From: DATBLE01 sp963837265
GTDB lineage: Bacteria; Actinomycetota; Thermoleophilia; Gaiellales; Gaiellaceae
Assembly: GCA_963837265.1 (NCBI GenBank)
Contig: CAWIMQ010000011.1
Coordinates: forward strand, 62,001-126,000
Direction of reading: 5' to 3'
Length of the DNA stretch: 64,000 nucleotides
The position numbers were made by a program, and so were the translations under genes. This document shows, piece after piece, positions 15,311-23,394 of this stretch. Below the pieces are notes generated by a model that was not told where the DNA came from, ran no database searches, and saw only the letters and a list, made by a program, of their open reading frames with translations. How positions within the stretch are numbered: position 1 is the stretch's first letter; every line of letters begins with the position of its first letter.

Positions 15311-17773
15311 GTGACAGATCTCCCGGCGGGCACGGTGACGTTCCTGTTCACCGATATCGAGGGCTCGACGCGGCTGCTGGAGGAACTGGGGCCCGAGAGC
15401 TACCGGGACGCGCTGGCGGAGCATCGCCGCTTGCTGCGGGAGGCGTTCGAGCATCACGGTGGGTACGAGGTCGACTACGAGGGAGATGCGTTCTTCGTCG
15501 CCTTCCAAGACGCGCGCGCCGGGGTGACGGCCGCACTGGAGGGCCAGGCCGCGCTTGCAGACGGCCCAATCCGGGTGCGGATGGGACTCCACACGGGAGA
15601 GCCGTTGCTCGATCCGCCCAAGTACGTCGGGCCGGATGTGCACCTGGCGGCGCGGATCATGAGCGCGGGTCACGGCGGGCAGGTGCTGCTCTCGAAGGCG
15701 ACGCGGGATCTGGTCGAGGAGGAGCTGCGAGACCTGGGCGAGCATCGGCTGAAGGACTTCGGCGAGCCGGTGTGGCTCTTCCAGCTGGGCGGGGAGCGGT
15801 TCCCGCCGTTGAAGACGATCTCGAACACGAACCTGCCCAGGCCTGCGTCGAGCTTGGTCGGACGGGGGCGGGAGCTCGCGGAGGTCGTCGCAGTGATTCG
15901 GGACGGAGCCCGATTCTTGACGCTGACCGGGCCGGGCGGCTCCGGGAAGACCCGGCTGGCGATCGAGGCCGCGGCGGAGCTGGTGCCGGAGTTCAAGGCG
16001 GGGGTGTTCTGGGTCGGACTGGCTGCGCTGCACGATCCGGCGCTGGTGCTGGAGACGGTCGCGCAGACGCTGGGCGCGAGGGGCGAGCTTGCCCGGCACA
16101 TCGGGGAGCGGGAGATGGTCCTGCTGCTGGACAACCTGGAGCAGGTGGTCGAGGCTGCTCCGGAGCTGGCGGGCCTGGTCGAGGCCTGTCCGAACCTGGT
16201 CGTCCTGGTCACCTCACGGGAGCTGTTGCGCGTCCGGGGCGAGGTCGAGTACCAGGTGCTGCCACTCGCGGAGCCGGACGCGGTCGAGCTCTTCTGCGCG
16301 CGTGCCAGGGTCGAGCCCTCTCCGGCGGTCGAGGAGCTTTGTCGGCGCCTGGACAACATGCCGCTGGCGCTCGAACTGGCCGCCGCGCGCACGAGTGTGC
16401 TGACGGTGGAGCACATCCTGGATCGCCTCGGCCAGCGGCTCGACCTGTTCAAGGGCGGCCGGGACTCCGACCCACGCCAGCAAACCCTTCGCGCGACGAT
16501 CGAGTGGAGCTACGACCTGCTCTCGGCCGAGGAGAAGCAGCTGTTCGCGCGCCTGTCCATCTTCGGCGGCGGCTGCACGCTCGACGCTGCCGAAGAGGTC
16601 GTCCACGCAGACCTGGACGCCCTCCAGTCCCTCGTCGACAAGAGCCTCGTGCGCCGTACGGGGGCCCGGTTCTGGATGCTGGAGACGATCCGCGAGTTCG
16701 CATCCGAGCTGATGGGCGCCCTCCCGGACGAGGAAGCGCTCGAGCGGCGCTTCCACGCGTACTTCCTGGCGTTGGCGCGAGCTGCAGAGGTGGGCGAGCG
16801 GGGATCCGAGCAGGCCGCCTGGTGGAGCAGGCTCGAGAACGAGATCGACAACCTCCGGGCGGCGATCGACCGCGCCCGGCGTCGCGGCGACCACCTCGAC
16901 GAGCTCGAGCTCGCCGTTCTGCTCAAGCGTTTCTGGCATACACGCAGCCGCCTCCGCGAGGGCCAGCGGCGGATCGAGGCGGGGCTGGCCGCCGGTCCAG
17001 ACGTGCAGGGCGTGTCCCGAGCGCGCGCTCTCGCCGCGCTTGCCTACTGCATCGGCCAGACGGGGGGTGACGCGGCGACCGCCGCCGCGCTGACAGAGGA
17101 GGCGCTGCACTTCTACGAGGGCGTCGGCGACCCCGGTGGAGTTGCCCGCATGACGCTCGACCTGGGCGTCGCCGCCGACGTCGGCGGCGACCTCGAGAGG
17201 GCGCGCGAGCTGTACGCGCGGGCCGGCGTCCTGTCGCGTGAGGCCGGCGACGGACGGTACGAGTACTTCGCCGCGCACGACCTCGCCAACGTGGCGTTCC
17301 AGGAGGCCGACTACCCGCTCGCGGTCGAGCTCGGAAGGGAGGCGCTCGCGGTTGCCCGGGCGGCGAGCGATCCCACCAATGTGCAGTCGGCGTCGCTCCT
17401 GTTCGCGTACATCCTGGCCGGCGCGGGCCGCAATTGCGAGGCGCACGAGCTCGGTCTGGCCGTACTCCGCGAGACGGCCGCGACCGGGGTTCAGTGGGTC
17501 GCGAGAGATGCGCTCGAGCTCCTTGCGATCACGCAGATCTGCGCCGGGGCATCGGAGCGGGGCGTCCTGCTCGCGGGACTCGCCGAGCGGCTTCGCGACG
17601 AGACCGACGAGCCCCGGCAGTCGAGCGGCGACCGCCTCTACCGGCCGGCGGTGGAGCGCGCTGAGGCCGAGCTTGGTCATGCGCGGTTCCTCGACGTTCT
17701 CGCCCGCGGCGCCGAGCTTTCCCTGGAGGATGCGGCTGCGGTCGCGGCGGGGTCGCTGCCCGTCCCGGCCTAG
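15311..17773 (+). CDS. Class III cyclase domain-STAND ATPase-TPR regulator (paralogue B)
   Basis: An 820-residue paralogue of the protein at 10939, with the same architecture: cyclase domain (about 7-170; metal aspartates D15 and D59, Lys position occupied by D55, VHLAAR), NB-ARC/STAND ATPase (GPGGSGKTR, MVLLLDNLEQV, MPLALELAAAR) and C-terminal TPR-like helices. The start is GTG 15311; a weak -10-like CATGAT lies 6 bases upstream. It is divergent from the toxin-antitoxin unit. Loss of the substrate Lys in both paralogues suggests a sensory or altered-substrate domain. The C-terminal repeats diverge more than the N-terminal half. Confidence 0.85.
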   Translation: MTDLPAGTVTFLFTDIEGSTRLLEELGPESYRDALAEHRRLLREAFEHHGGYEVDYEGDAFFVAFQDARAGVTAALEGQAALADGPIRVRMGLHTGEPLLDPPKYVGPDVHLAARIMSAGHGGQVLLSKATRDLVEEELRDLGEHRLKDFGEPVWLFQLGGERFPPLKTISNTNLPRPASSLVGRGRELAEVVAVIRDGARFLTLTGPGGSGKTRLAIEAAAELVPEFKAGVFWVGLAALHDPALVLETVAQTLGARGELARHIGEREMVLLLDNLEQVVEAAPELAGLVEACPNLVVLVTSRELLRVRGEVEYQVLPLAEPDAVELFCARARVEPSPAVEELCRRLDNMPLALELAAARTSVLTVEHILDRLGQRLDLFKGGRDSDPRQQTLRATIEWSYDLLSAEEKQLFARLSIFGGGCTLDAAEEVVHADLDALQSLVDKSLVRRTGARFWMLETIREFASELMGALPDEEALERRFHAYFLALARAAEVGERGSEQAAWWSRLENEIDNLRAAIDRARRRGDHLDELELAVLLKRFWHTRSRLREGQRRIEAGLAAGPDVQGVSRARALAALAYCIGQTGGDAATAAALTEEALHFYEGVGDPGGVARMTLDLGVAADVGGDLERARELYARAGVLSREAGDGRYEYFAAHDLANVAFQEADYPLAVELGREALAVARAASDPTNVQSASLLFAYILAGAGRNCEAHELGLAVLRETAATGVQWVARDALELLAITQICAGASERGVLLAGLAERLRDETDEPRQSSGDRLYRPAVERAEAELGHARFLDVLARGAELSLEDAAAVAAGSLPVPA

Positions 17774-17776
17774 ACT
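17771..17776 (+). promoter_or_regulatory. -10 box TAGACT overlapping a stop codon
   Basis: TAGACT, 8 bases, then ATG 17785 of the UbiD-like gene. The TAG is the stop of the upstream STAND gene. No Shine-Dalgarno is seen, which suggests a leaderless transcript. Confidence 0.45.
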
Positions 17777-17784
17777 GGCCCTCG

Positions 17785-19248
17785 ATGGCAACCTCCCGCG
17801 ACCTCCGCGACTGGATCGCGCTCCTCGAGCGGGAGGGCGAGCTCGTCCGGGTCTCCGCCGAGGTCGACCCCAACCTCGAGGTCACGGAGATCGTCGACCG
17901 GGTCGTCAAGTCGGCCGGCCCGGCGCTCCTCTTCGAGCGCCCGAAGGGCTCGGAGCACCCGCTCCTGATCAACCAGTTCGGCACCGAGCGGCGCATGTGC
18001 CTCGCCTTCGGGGTCGAGCGGCTGGACGACGTCGGGACGAGGATCGGAGACGTGCTCGAGATGCAGCCGCCGCAGGGCCTCGTCCAGAAGGTCAAGGGCC
18101 TCGCGAGGCTGAAGTCGATCGCCGACTCGATGCCGAAGACGGTGCGCAGCGGCCCGGCTCAAGAGGTCGTCCTCACCGGCGACGAGGTGAGCCTCGACCT
18201 GCTCCCGATCCAGACGTGCTGGCCCGGCGACGCGGCGCCGTTCGTCACGCTGCCCGCCGTCATCACCCGCGACCCGCGCACCGGCGGGCGCAACGTCGGC
18301 ATGTACCGGCTGCAGAAGATCGACCGGCGCTCGACCTTCGTGCACTGGCAGATCCACAAGGACGGCCGGATGGACTACCTGGCGACTGACGGCCGCCTCG
18401 AGGTGGCGGTCGCGCTCGGGCTCGACCCGGTAACCACGTACGCCGCCTCGGCGCCGCTGCCGAAGCACGTCGACGAGCTGATGCTCGCGGGGTTCCTGCG
18501 AGGCGAGCCGGTGGAGCTCGTGCAGGCGAAGACCGTCGACCTCGAGGTCCCTGCCGCCGCCGAGATCGTGCTCGAGGGCTACGTCGAGGCGGGAGACGTC
18601 GGGATCGAGGGGCCGTTCGGCGACCACACCGGCTACTACTCGCCGCCCGAGCCGTTCCCGGTCTTCCACGTGACCGCGCTGACGATGCGGCGGGACGCGG
18701 TCTACCCGTCGATCGTGGTCGGGAAGCCGCCGGCCGAGGACGCCTGGCTCGGCAAGGCGACGGAGCGGATCTTCCTCCCGGCCGTTCGCATGTCGGTCCC
18801 GGAGATCGTCGACTACGACCTGCCGGTCGCCGGGGCCTTCCACAACTGCTGCATCGTCTCGATCCGCAAGGCCTTCCCCGGCCATGCCCAGAAGGTGATG
18901 CACGCGATCTGGGGCCTCGGCCTGCTCAGCCTGACCAAGTGCGTGGTGGTCGTGGACGAGTGGGTGGACGTCCACGACTACGAGGAGGTCTTCTTCCGCG
19001 TGACCGCGAACGTCGACCCGCAGCGGGACGTGCTCATCTCGGCGGGGCCGCTCGACCACCTCGACCACGCCCCGACCCGCCAGTTCGTCGGCGGCAAGCT
19101 CGGCATCGACGCGACCCACAAGGGGCTTGCCGAGGGGACCCGGGAGTGGCCGGACGAGATCCAGATGTCCGCCGAGGTCCGGACGCTCGTCGACCGGCGC
19201 TGGGAGGAGTACCGCATCGGCCGCGCGGTCCGGCGCGATCCGTCATAG
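17785..19248 (+). CDS. UbiD-family prenylated-FMN decarboxylase (candidate MqnL)
   Basis: A 487-residue member of the UbiD family. These enzymes use prenylated FMN, made by UbiX-type enzymes, to decarboxylate unsaturated acids. Characteristic blocks include MYRLQKIDRRSTFVHWQ, AAEIVLEGYVEAGDVG then IEGPFGDHTGYYS, and DHLDHAP near the C terminus. In Streptomyces a UbiD-like enzyme acts in the late futalosine menaquinone pathway. Because a UbiX-like gene, menG, mqnA and mqnC follow here, the same role is likely. The bc-complex genes lie between it and its presumed partner ubiX. Confidence 0.88.
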   Translation: MATSRDLRDWIALLEREGELVRVSAEVDPNLEVTEIVDRVVKSAGPALLFERPKGSEHPLLINQFGTERRMCLAFGVERLDDVGTRIGDVLEMQPPQGLVQKVKGLARLKSIADSMPKTVRSGPAQEVVLTGDEVSLDLLPIQTCWPGDAAPFVTLPAVITRDPRTGGRNVGMYRLQKIDRRSTFVHWQIHKDGRMDYLATDGRLEVAVALGLDPVTTYAASAPLPKHVDELMLAGFLRGEPVELVQAKTVDLEVPAAAEIVLEGYVEAGDVGIEGPFGDHTGYYSPPEPFPVFHVTALTMRRDAVYPSIVVGKPPAEDAWLGKATERIFLPAVRMSVPEIVDYDLPVAGAFHNCCIVSIRKAFPGHAQKVMHAIWGLGLLSLTKCVVVVDEWVDVHDYEEVFFRVTANVDPQRDVLISAGPLDHLDHAPTRQFVGGKLGIDATHKGLAEGTREWPDEIQMSAEVRTLVDRRWEEYRIGRAVRRDPS

Positions 19249-19278
19249 TTGGGCGGCGTTGCGGCAAGTGTTACGTCG

Positions 19279-19308
19279 TTGACATCGCGCACGAGCGACC
19301 GTTTGAAT
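19279..19308 (+). promoter_or_regulatory. Promoter for the bc-complex genes
   Basis: A -35 TTGACA (19279-19284), 18-base spacer, and -10-like TTGAAT (19303-19308), followed by a leader with a strong Shine-Dalgarno (AAAGGAGG) before TTG 19342. This is a conventional leadered promoter, unlike the leaderless boxes nearby. Confidence 0.5.
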
Positions 19309-19341
19309 CCGGCCCGGTAAGCCGAAAGGAGGCGCACGAAC

Positions 19342-20289
19342 TTGGAGCCCAGGTCGGGCGACGATAGGCCCCACCTCCCGCCCCCGACACTGTGGCCGGC
19401 CGGCTTCGCCGTCGGCATCGCCTGCGTCCTCGTCGGGCTCGTCGTCAGTTGGCCGGCGGTGGCGGTGGGAGGGGCGATCGCCCTGGTGTTCGGCTTCCTC
19501 TGGGTCCGCGACCTCTCGACCGGGCAGCGGCACGCCGAGCCGCCGCCGCCGCCCGCTGCGGCGGCCGGCCCGGCTCCGCCCGCGACCGAGGGGCCGGCGG
19601 GTGCGCCCCCGTCGGCGCCCGAGGAGCGCTTCCCGCGCAGCCGGTTCCTCGAGGGCTCGACGCTCGGGCTCGGGGCGCTGATCGGCGGGGTCGTCACCGT
19701 CCCGCCGGTCGGCCTGCTCGTCGCCTCGGCGTTCGAGGGTGCCAAGTTCAACGACATCGACCTCGGGCCACTGTCCGAGTTCCCCCAGGGCCAGTACCTG
19801 ATCACGACGTTCGTCGAGGATCCGGCCGCGGGCGAGGTCTCCCGCCGGACGGCCTACGTCCGCTACAACGGCGCGCTGAACGGCCGGCCCAGCTTCACGA
19901 TCATCTCCAACCGCTGCGCGCACCTGGGCTGCCCGGTGCAGCCCAACGGGCCCGTCGACGCGAAGCCCGCCAAGGTGGTCACCGACAAGGCCGGCAACGA
20001 GGTGCTGAAGCTGACCGGGGCGAAGCCGGCCGGGTTCGGCTGTCCCTGTCACGGCGGCCAGTACGACACCGAGGGCAACCGCATCGCCGGGCCCCCCGTC
20101 CGCGCTCTCGACCGCTACCAGTACTCGATCAAGAACGGCCACCTCGTGCTCGGCGGTGCGTACAGCGTCGACTACGTCCACGGGACGGGCAAGGACGCGC
20201 GGATCAAGAAGTACCCGTTGCACAACCCGGGCCAGCACGTCGCGGGGCCCGAGTTCTGGCTCTGGCCGATCCCGGAGATCCGAGCCTAG
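19342..20289 (+). CDS. qcrA: Menaquinol-cytochrome c reductase Rieske iron-sulfur subunit
   Basis: A 315-residue membrane protein. Two N-terminal helices (about 19-52) and a third (about 106-130) are separated by a proline-rich linker, as in actinobacterial QcrA. The 2Fe-2S site is intact: CAHLGC from about residue 192 and CPCHGG from about residue 234. It transfers electrons from menaquinol to cytochrome c in the bc complex. The start is TTG 19342, preceded by AAAGGAGG at 9-base spacing. Cytochrome b follows after an 80-base structured spacer. Confidence 0.92.
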   Translation: MEPRSGDDRPHLPPPTLWPAGFAVGIACVLVGLVVSWPAVAVGGAIALVFGFLWVRDLSTGQRHAEPPPPPAAAAGPAPPATEGPAGAPPSAPEERFPRSRFLEGSTLGLGALIGGVVTVPPVGLLVASAFEGAKFNDIDLGPLSEFPQGQYLITTFVEDPAAGEVSRRTAYVRYNGALNGRPSFTIISNRCAHLGCPVQPNGPVDAKPAKVVTDKAGNEVLKLTGAKPAGFGCPCHGGQYDTEGNRIAGPPVRALDRYQYSIKNGHLVLGGAYSVDYVHGTGKDARIKKYPLHNPGQHVAGPEFWLWPIPEIRA

Positions 20290-20367
20290 TGCCCCGCGCA
20301 GCAACACACGTCGGCTTCTGGCCCGCTAGCGACCCAGAAGCTCAACAGCGTCGCTGGGCGGGGCACT
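20288..20367 (+). other. Structured intercistronic element between qcrA and qcrB
   Basis: Outer arms AGTGCCCCGC (20288-20297) and GCGGGGCACT (20358-20367) pair perfectly over 10 bp. Inside, GCTTCTGG (20314-20321) pairs with CCAGAAGC (20334-20341), and CAGCG/CGCTG (20346-20356) forms a small palindrome. The right outer arm abuts the qcrB ATG and contains the only G-rich Shine-Dalgarno candidate, so the fold could mask translation initiation or set subunit ratio. Confidence 0.55.
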
Positions 20368-20368
20368 G

Positions 20369-21157
20369 ATGCCCAGGTCGGAGCGGCGCAAGCAGGTCGA
20401 GGCGATGGTCCTCTACCCGCTCGACTGGCTGGAGGAGCGGTCGGGCCTCGTCGGCGCGACCAAGTACTTCCTGTTCCGCAAGGTGCCGGGCGACACCGGC
20501 TGGGGCCACACGCTCGGCTCCGCAACGCTGACCGCGTTCCTCGTCCAGGCGATCACCGGCGTGATCCTGGCGATGTTCTACAAGCCCTCGCCGGACGAGG
20601 CGTACGCCTCGATCCAGCACATCACGAACGACGTCACCTTCGGCTGGCTCGTTCGCGGGATGCACCGCTGGGGCGCGAGCGTCTTCATCATCCTGCTCTT
20701 CTTCCACATGGCCCGCGTCTTCCTGTACGGCGCCTACAAGTACCCGCGCGAGCTGAACTGGATCATCGGCGTCTTCCTGCTCATCCTGGGCATGTTCGAG
20801 GGCTTCACCGGGTACCTGCTCCCGTTCGACCAGACCGCCTACTGGGCGACCGTGGTCGGCATGAACATCACCGCCAACGGGCCGTTCGTCGGCGGGATAC
20901 TCGGCCAGATCCTCCAGGGCGGCCCCGACATCGGATCGACCACGCTCGCGCGCTTCTACTCGCTGCACATGCTCGTCGCGCCGGCCGCGATCTTCGCGCT
21001 GATCGGGCTGCACCTGTACCTCGTCATCCGCCTCGGCGTCTCCTCGCCGCCCTGGTCGAAGGAGGCCGCGGGCGCCGAGCACCTGGAGCCTGAGCCGCCG
21101 CCGCCCGCACGCGTCGGGCTGGTCTCGCCCACGATCCGGTCGAGGCCGCAGCCGTGA
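20369..21157 (+). CDS. qcrB: Menaquinol-cytochrome c reductase cytochrome b, N-terminal part
   Basis: A 262-residue four-helix cytochrome b6-type subunit. Haem-ligand histidine pairs are visible: H-x13-H in GMHRWGASVFIILLFFHM and H-x14-H in SLHMLVAPAAIFALIGLHL. It carries the quinol-oxidising and quinone-reducing haems bL and bH. It corresponds to the b6-like N-terminal half; the subunit IV-like half is on the next gene, whose GTG overlaps its TGA (GTGA at 21154-21157). An intercistronic structure immediately precedes the ATG. Confidence 0.92.
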   Translation: MPRSERRKQVEAMVLYPLDWLEERSGLVGATKYFLFRKVPGDTGWGHTLGSATLTAFLVQAITGVILAMFYKPSPDEAYASIQHITNDVTFGWLVRGMHRWGASVFIILLFFHMARVFLYGAYKYPRELNWIIGVFLLILGMFEGFTGYLLPFDQTAYWATVVGMNITANGPFVGGILGQILQGGPDIGSTTLARFYSLHMLVAPAAIFALIGLHLYLVIRLGVSSPPWSKEAAGAEHLEPEPPPPARVGLVSPTIRSRPQP

Positions 21158-21987
21158 TCACCAAGCCGAGCCCGAGCCTGCGCGCGCGACGCGCGCAGTT
21201 CGCCCGCTACAAGCAGGACGTCCAGAAGCGGGGCAAGCCGTTCTACCCCTACGCGATGTTCCACGACACGGTGATGAGCCTGGTCGTGGTCGTCGTCATC
21301 GTCGTCCTGGCGTGCATCTGGAAGTGGACGACGCCCGGCAGTCACACCGGCACCGGCGCCGGCTGGCTCGGGCCGCTGTACGCGGACAAGGCGGATCCGG
21401 GCACGACGAGCTTCGTCCCGCGCCCGGACTGGTACTTCTACTTCCTCTTCTACCTGCTCCGGATCTTCAAGTGGCCGGACTCCGTGATCCTGGGCACGGT
21501 CGGGATCCCGACGATCATCATGGTGCTGATGCTCGTGCTGCCGTTCGTGGACGTGCGGCGCGAGCGGCGGCTGTCGCGACGGCCCGTGGCGGTCGTGATC
21601 ACGATCCTGACCGTGATCGCGATGGGCACCCTCACCTACAAGGGGGCGACCGCGAAGGAGGCGCTGGGGTCCGAGCTGAGCGCCGCTGTGCCGAACTGGG
21701 TGAAGAAGGAGCAGCTGCCCGCGAACGCGGTCGCCGGGGCGAAGCTCTTCGCGCAGTCCGGCTGCCTGAACTGCCACACGTACCTCGGCGCGGGCTCCTC
21801 CAACCTCGGCGCTCCGGACCTGACCAGCGAAGGGACGAGGAACCGCGGGATCCAGTTCCAGATCGACCACCTGAAGTGCCCGTCCTGCGTCCACCCCGGA
21901 TCGCCGATGCCCCCGTTCGCCTCGCTCGGCGAGGACAACATCCGGAAGATCGCGACCTTCCTCGAGGCCTCCAAGGGCCCGAAGTAG
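21154..21987 (+). CDS. Subunit IV-like cytochrome b C-terminal domain fused to cytochrome c
   Basis: A 277-residue fusion. The N-terminal two-thirds resembles subunit IV of b6f/bc complexes (FVPRPDWYFYFLFYLLRIFK around the PDWY motif, with helices near 40-62, 108-130 and 145-165). The C-terminal domain is cytochrome c-like, with haem motif CLNCH (about residues 204-208) and a probable Met ligand in GSPMPPF (M252). An extra CPSC pair precedes that Met. It is the last gene of the bc unit; a similar b-c fusion is known in Bacillus QcrC. UbiX starts 13 bases later. Confidence 0.85.
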   Translation: MITKPSPSLRARRAQFARYKQDVQKRGKPFYPYAMFHDTVMSLVVVVVIVVLACIWKWTTPGSHTGTGAGWLGPLYADKADPGTTSFVPRPDWYFYFLFYLLRIFKWPDSVILGTVGIPTIIMVLMLVLPFVDVRRERRLSRRPVAVVITILTVIAMGTLTYKGATAKEALGSELSAAVPNWVKKEQLPANAVAGAKLFAQSGCLNCHTYLGAGSSNLGAPDLTSEGTRNRGIQFQIDHLKCPSCVHPGSPMPPFASLGEDNIRKIATFLEASKGPK

Positions 21988-22000
21988 CGATGATGCCGGT

Positions 22001-22591
22001 ATGCGTCTCTTTCTCGGCGTAACCGGAGCGTCCGGTGCTCCCTACGCAGCCCGCATCCTCGAGGCCCTGACGGACACAGGCTGCGAGGTAGGCCTCTGCG
22101 CGTCCAGCGCGGGCGTCGAGGTGCTGGCGACGGAGCTGTACGGCAACGCGCGGCTCTCGCGCGACGAGACGCTCGCCCGCTTCGCGGAGCACGCACGCGG
22201 CGAGGTGATCGTGTACGAGCCGAACGACTGGCACGCGCCGTACGCGAGCGGGTCGGCGAAGGTGGACGCCTACGTGATCTGTCCGTGCTCGATGGGAACG
22301 CTGGGGACGGTGGCGTCCGGGGCGATGTCGAACCTGATCCACCGCGCTGCGAGCGTGGCGCTGAAGGAAGAACGGCGGCTGATCGTGATGCCGCGGGAGA
22401 CGCCGCTGTCGGCGATCCACCTCCAGAACATGCTCACGCTTCGGCAGGCGGGTGCGACGATCCTTTTCCTCGCGCCGGGCTTCTACCACGGCGCCGAGAC
22501 CGTGGACGACCTCGTCGACTTCATTGCAGGCCGGGCGCTCGACCTGCTCGGCCTCGACCACGCGCTCGTCAGGCGGTGGGGCGAGCCATGA
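22001..22591 (+). CDS. ubiX: UbiX-family flavin prenyltransferase (candidate MqnM)
   Basis: A 196-residue flavoprotein that attaches a dimethylallyl group to FMN to make the prenyl-FMN cofactor of UbiD enzymes. Family blocks are GVTGASGAPYAARILEAL, CPCSMGTLGTVASGAMSNLI and RLIVMPRETPLSAIHLQNM. Length is normal. The partner UbiD-like decarboxylase is encoded 4.2 kb upstream, on the same strand and on the other side of the bc genes. Two 20-bp repeats separate it from menG. Confidence 0.93.
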   Translation: MRLFLGVTGASGAPYAARILEALTDTGCEVGLCASSAGVEVLATELYGNARLSRDETLARFAEHARGEVIVYEPNDWHAPYASGSAKVDAYVICPCSMGTLGTVASGAMSNLIHRAASVALKEERRLIVMPRETPLSAIHLQNMLTLRQAGATILFLAPGFYHGAETVDDLVDFIAGRALDLLGLDHALVRRWGEP

Positions 22592-22603
22592 CCGCGCGGG
22601 ACA

Positions 22604-22623
22604 GCAGGGGTCAGACCCCGGCC
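22604..22623. repeat. GGGGTCAGACCCC repeat, copy 1
   Basis: A 20-base unit GCAGGGGTCAGACCCCGGCC with a GGGGTC-A-GACCCC palindromic core. An identical copy in the same orientation lies at 22685-22704. Both sit between ubiX and menG. Confidence 0.75.
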
Positions 22624-22684
22624 ATGGCTCCAACGGACGGCGTGGCGCGTAACGACGCCGTTGCCGGCGCGGCCGGCGTGAACC

Positions 22685-22704
22685 GCAGGGGTCAGACCCC
22701 GGCC
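22685..22704. repeat. GGGGTCAGACCCC repeat, copy 2
   Basis: Exact 20-base copy of the unit at 22604-22623, 81 bases downstream, ending 15 bases before the menG ATG. REP-type extragenic palindromes of this shape occur in many bacterial genomes (recollection, not checked). Confidence 0.75.
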
Positions 22705-22719
22705 GTGTCCGAAGCAGCC

Positions 22720-23394
22720 ATGGCAGCCGGAACGCTCTCTGCCCGGGAGGTCCAGTCGATGTTCGACCGGATCGCGCCCGTCTACGACGCGATGAACCGC
22801 CTGATGACCATGGGGCTCGACCTGCGCTGGCGGCGGATCGCCGCCCGGGCGGTCGTCCGGCCCGGCGACCGGGTGCTGGACGCCTGCTGCGGGACCGGCG
22901 ACCTCGCCCTCGCCTGCGCGCGCGCCGGCGGAACCGTGACCGGCCTCGACTTCGCGCCGCGGATGCTGGAGCGGGCACGCCGGAAGCTTCCAGACGCGAC
23001 CTGGGCGGAGGGGGACCTGCTCGCGCTTCCCTACGGCGGCGAGTTCGACGTGGTCACCGTCGGCTTCGGCATTCGCAACGTCTCCGACCTCGGCGGAGCC
23101 CTGCGGGAGATGCGCCGGGTGCTGGCCCCGGGCGGCCGTGTCGCCGTTCTCGAGATCACCCGGCCGCGCGGCCCGCTCGCGCCCTTCTACCGCGTCTGGT
23201 TCGACCGGATCGTCCCGCTGCTCGGGAAGGCGCTGAAGGGCGGCGGCGCCTACTCGTACCTCCCCGCCAGCGTGCGTCGCTTCCCGGGGCCGGACGACCT
23301 GGCCGGGCTGATGGCCGCCTCCGGCTTCGCGGACGTCTCGTACCGGACGTTCGCCGGCGGGATCGTCGCGCTCCACATCGGGAGAGCGGCATGA
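22720..23394 (+). CDS. menG: Demethylmenaquinone methyltransferase (UbiE/MenG)
   Basis: A 224-residue SAM-dependent methyltransferase that performs the final C-methylation of menaquinone. The UbiE signatures FDRIAPVYDAMNRLMTMGLD, split as FDRIAPVYDAM and NRLMTMGLD, and FGIRNVSDLGGALREMRRVL are present, as is the SAM motif VLDACCGTGDLAL. The start is ATG 22720, downstream of the repeat pair; the frame is open further upstream but that part is repeat DNA. Its stop overlaps the polyprenyl synthase ATG (ATGA at 23391-23394). Confidence 0.93.
   Translation: MAAGTLSAREVQSMFDRIAPVYDAMNRLMTMGLDLRWRRIAARAVVRPGDRVLDACCGTGDLALACARAGGTVTGLDFAPRMLERARRKLPDATWAEGDLLALPYGGEFDVVTVGFGIRNVSDLGGALREMRRVLAPGGRVAVLEITRPRGPLAPFYRVWFDRIVPLLGKALKGGGAYSYLPASVRRFPGPDDLAGLMAASGFADVSYRTFAGGIVALHIGRAA

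Noticed and set aside
22285..22719. Upstream in-frame extension of menG
   Set aside because: It overlaps ubiX and includes both 20-base repeats; MenG homology begins after ATG 22720.
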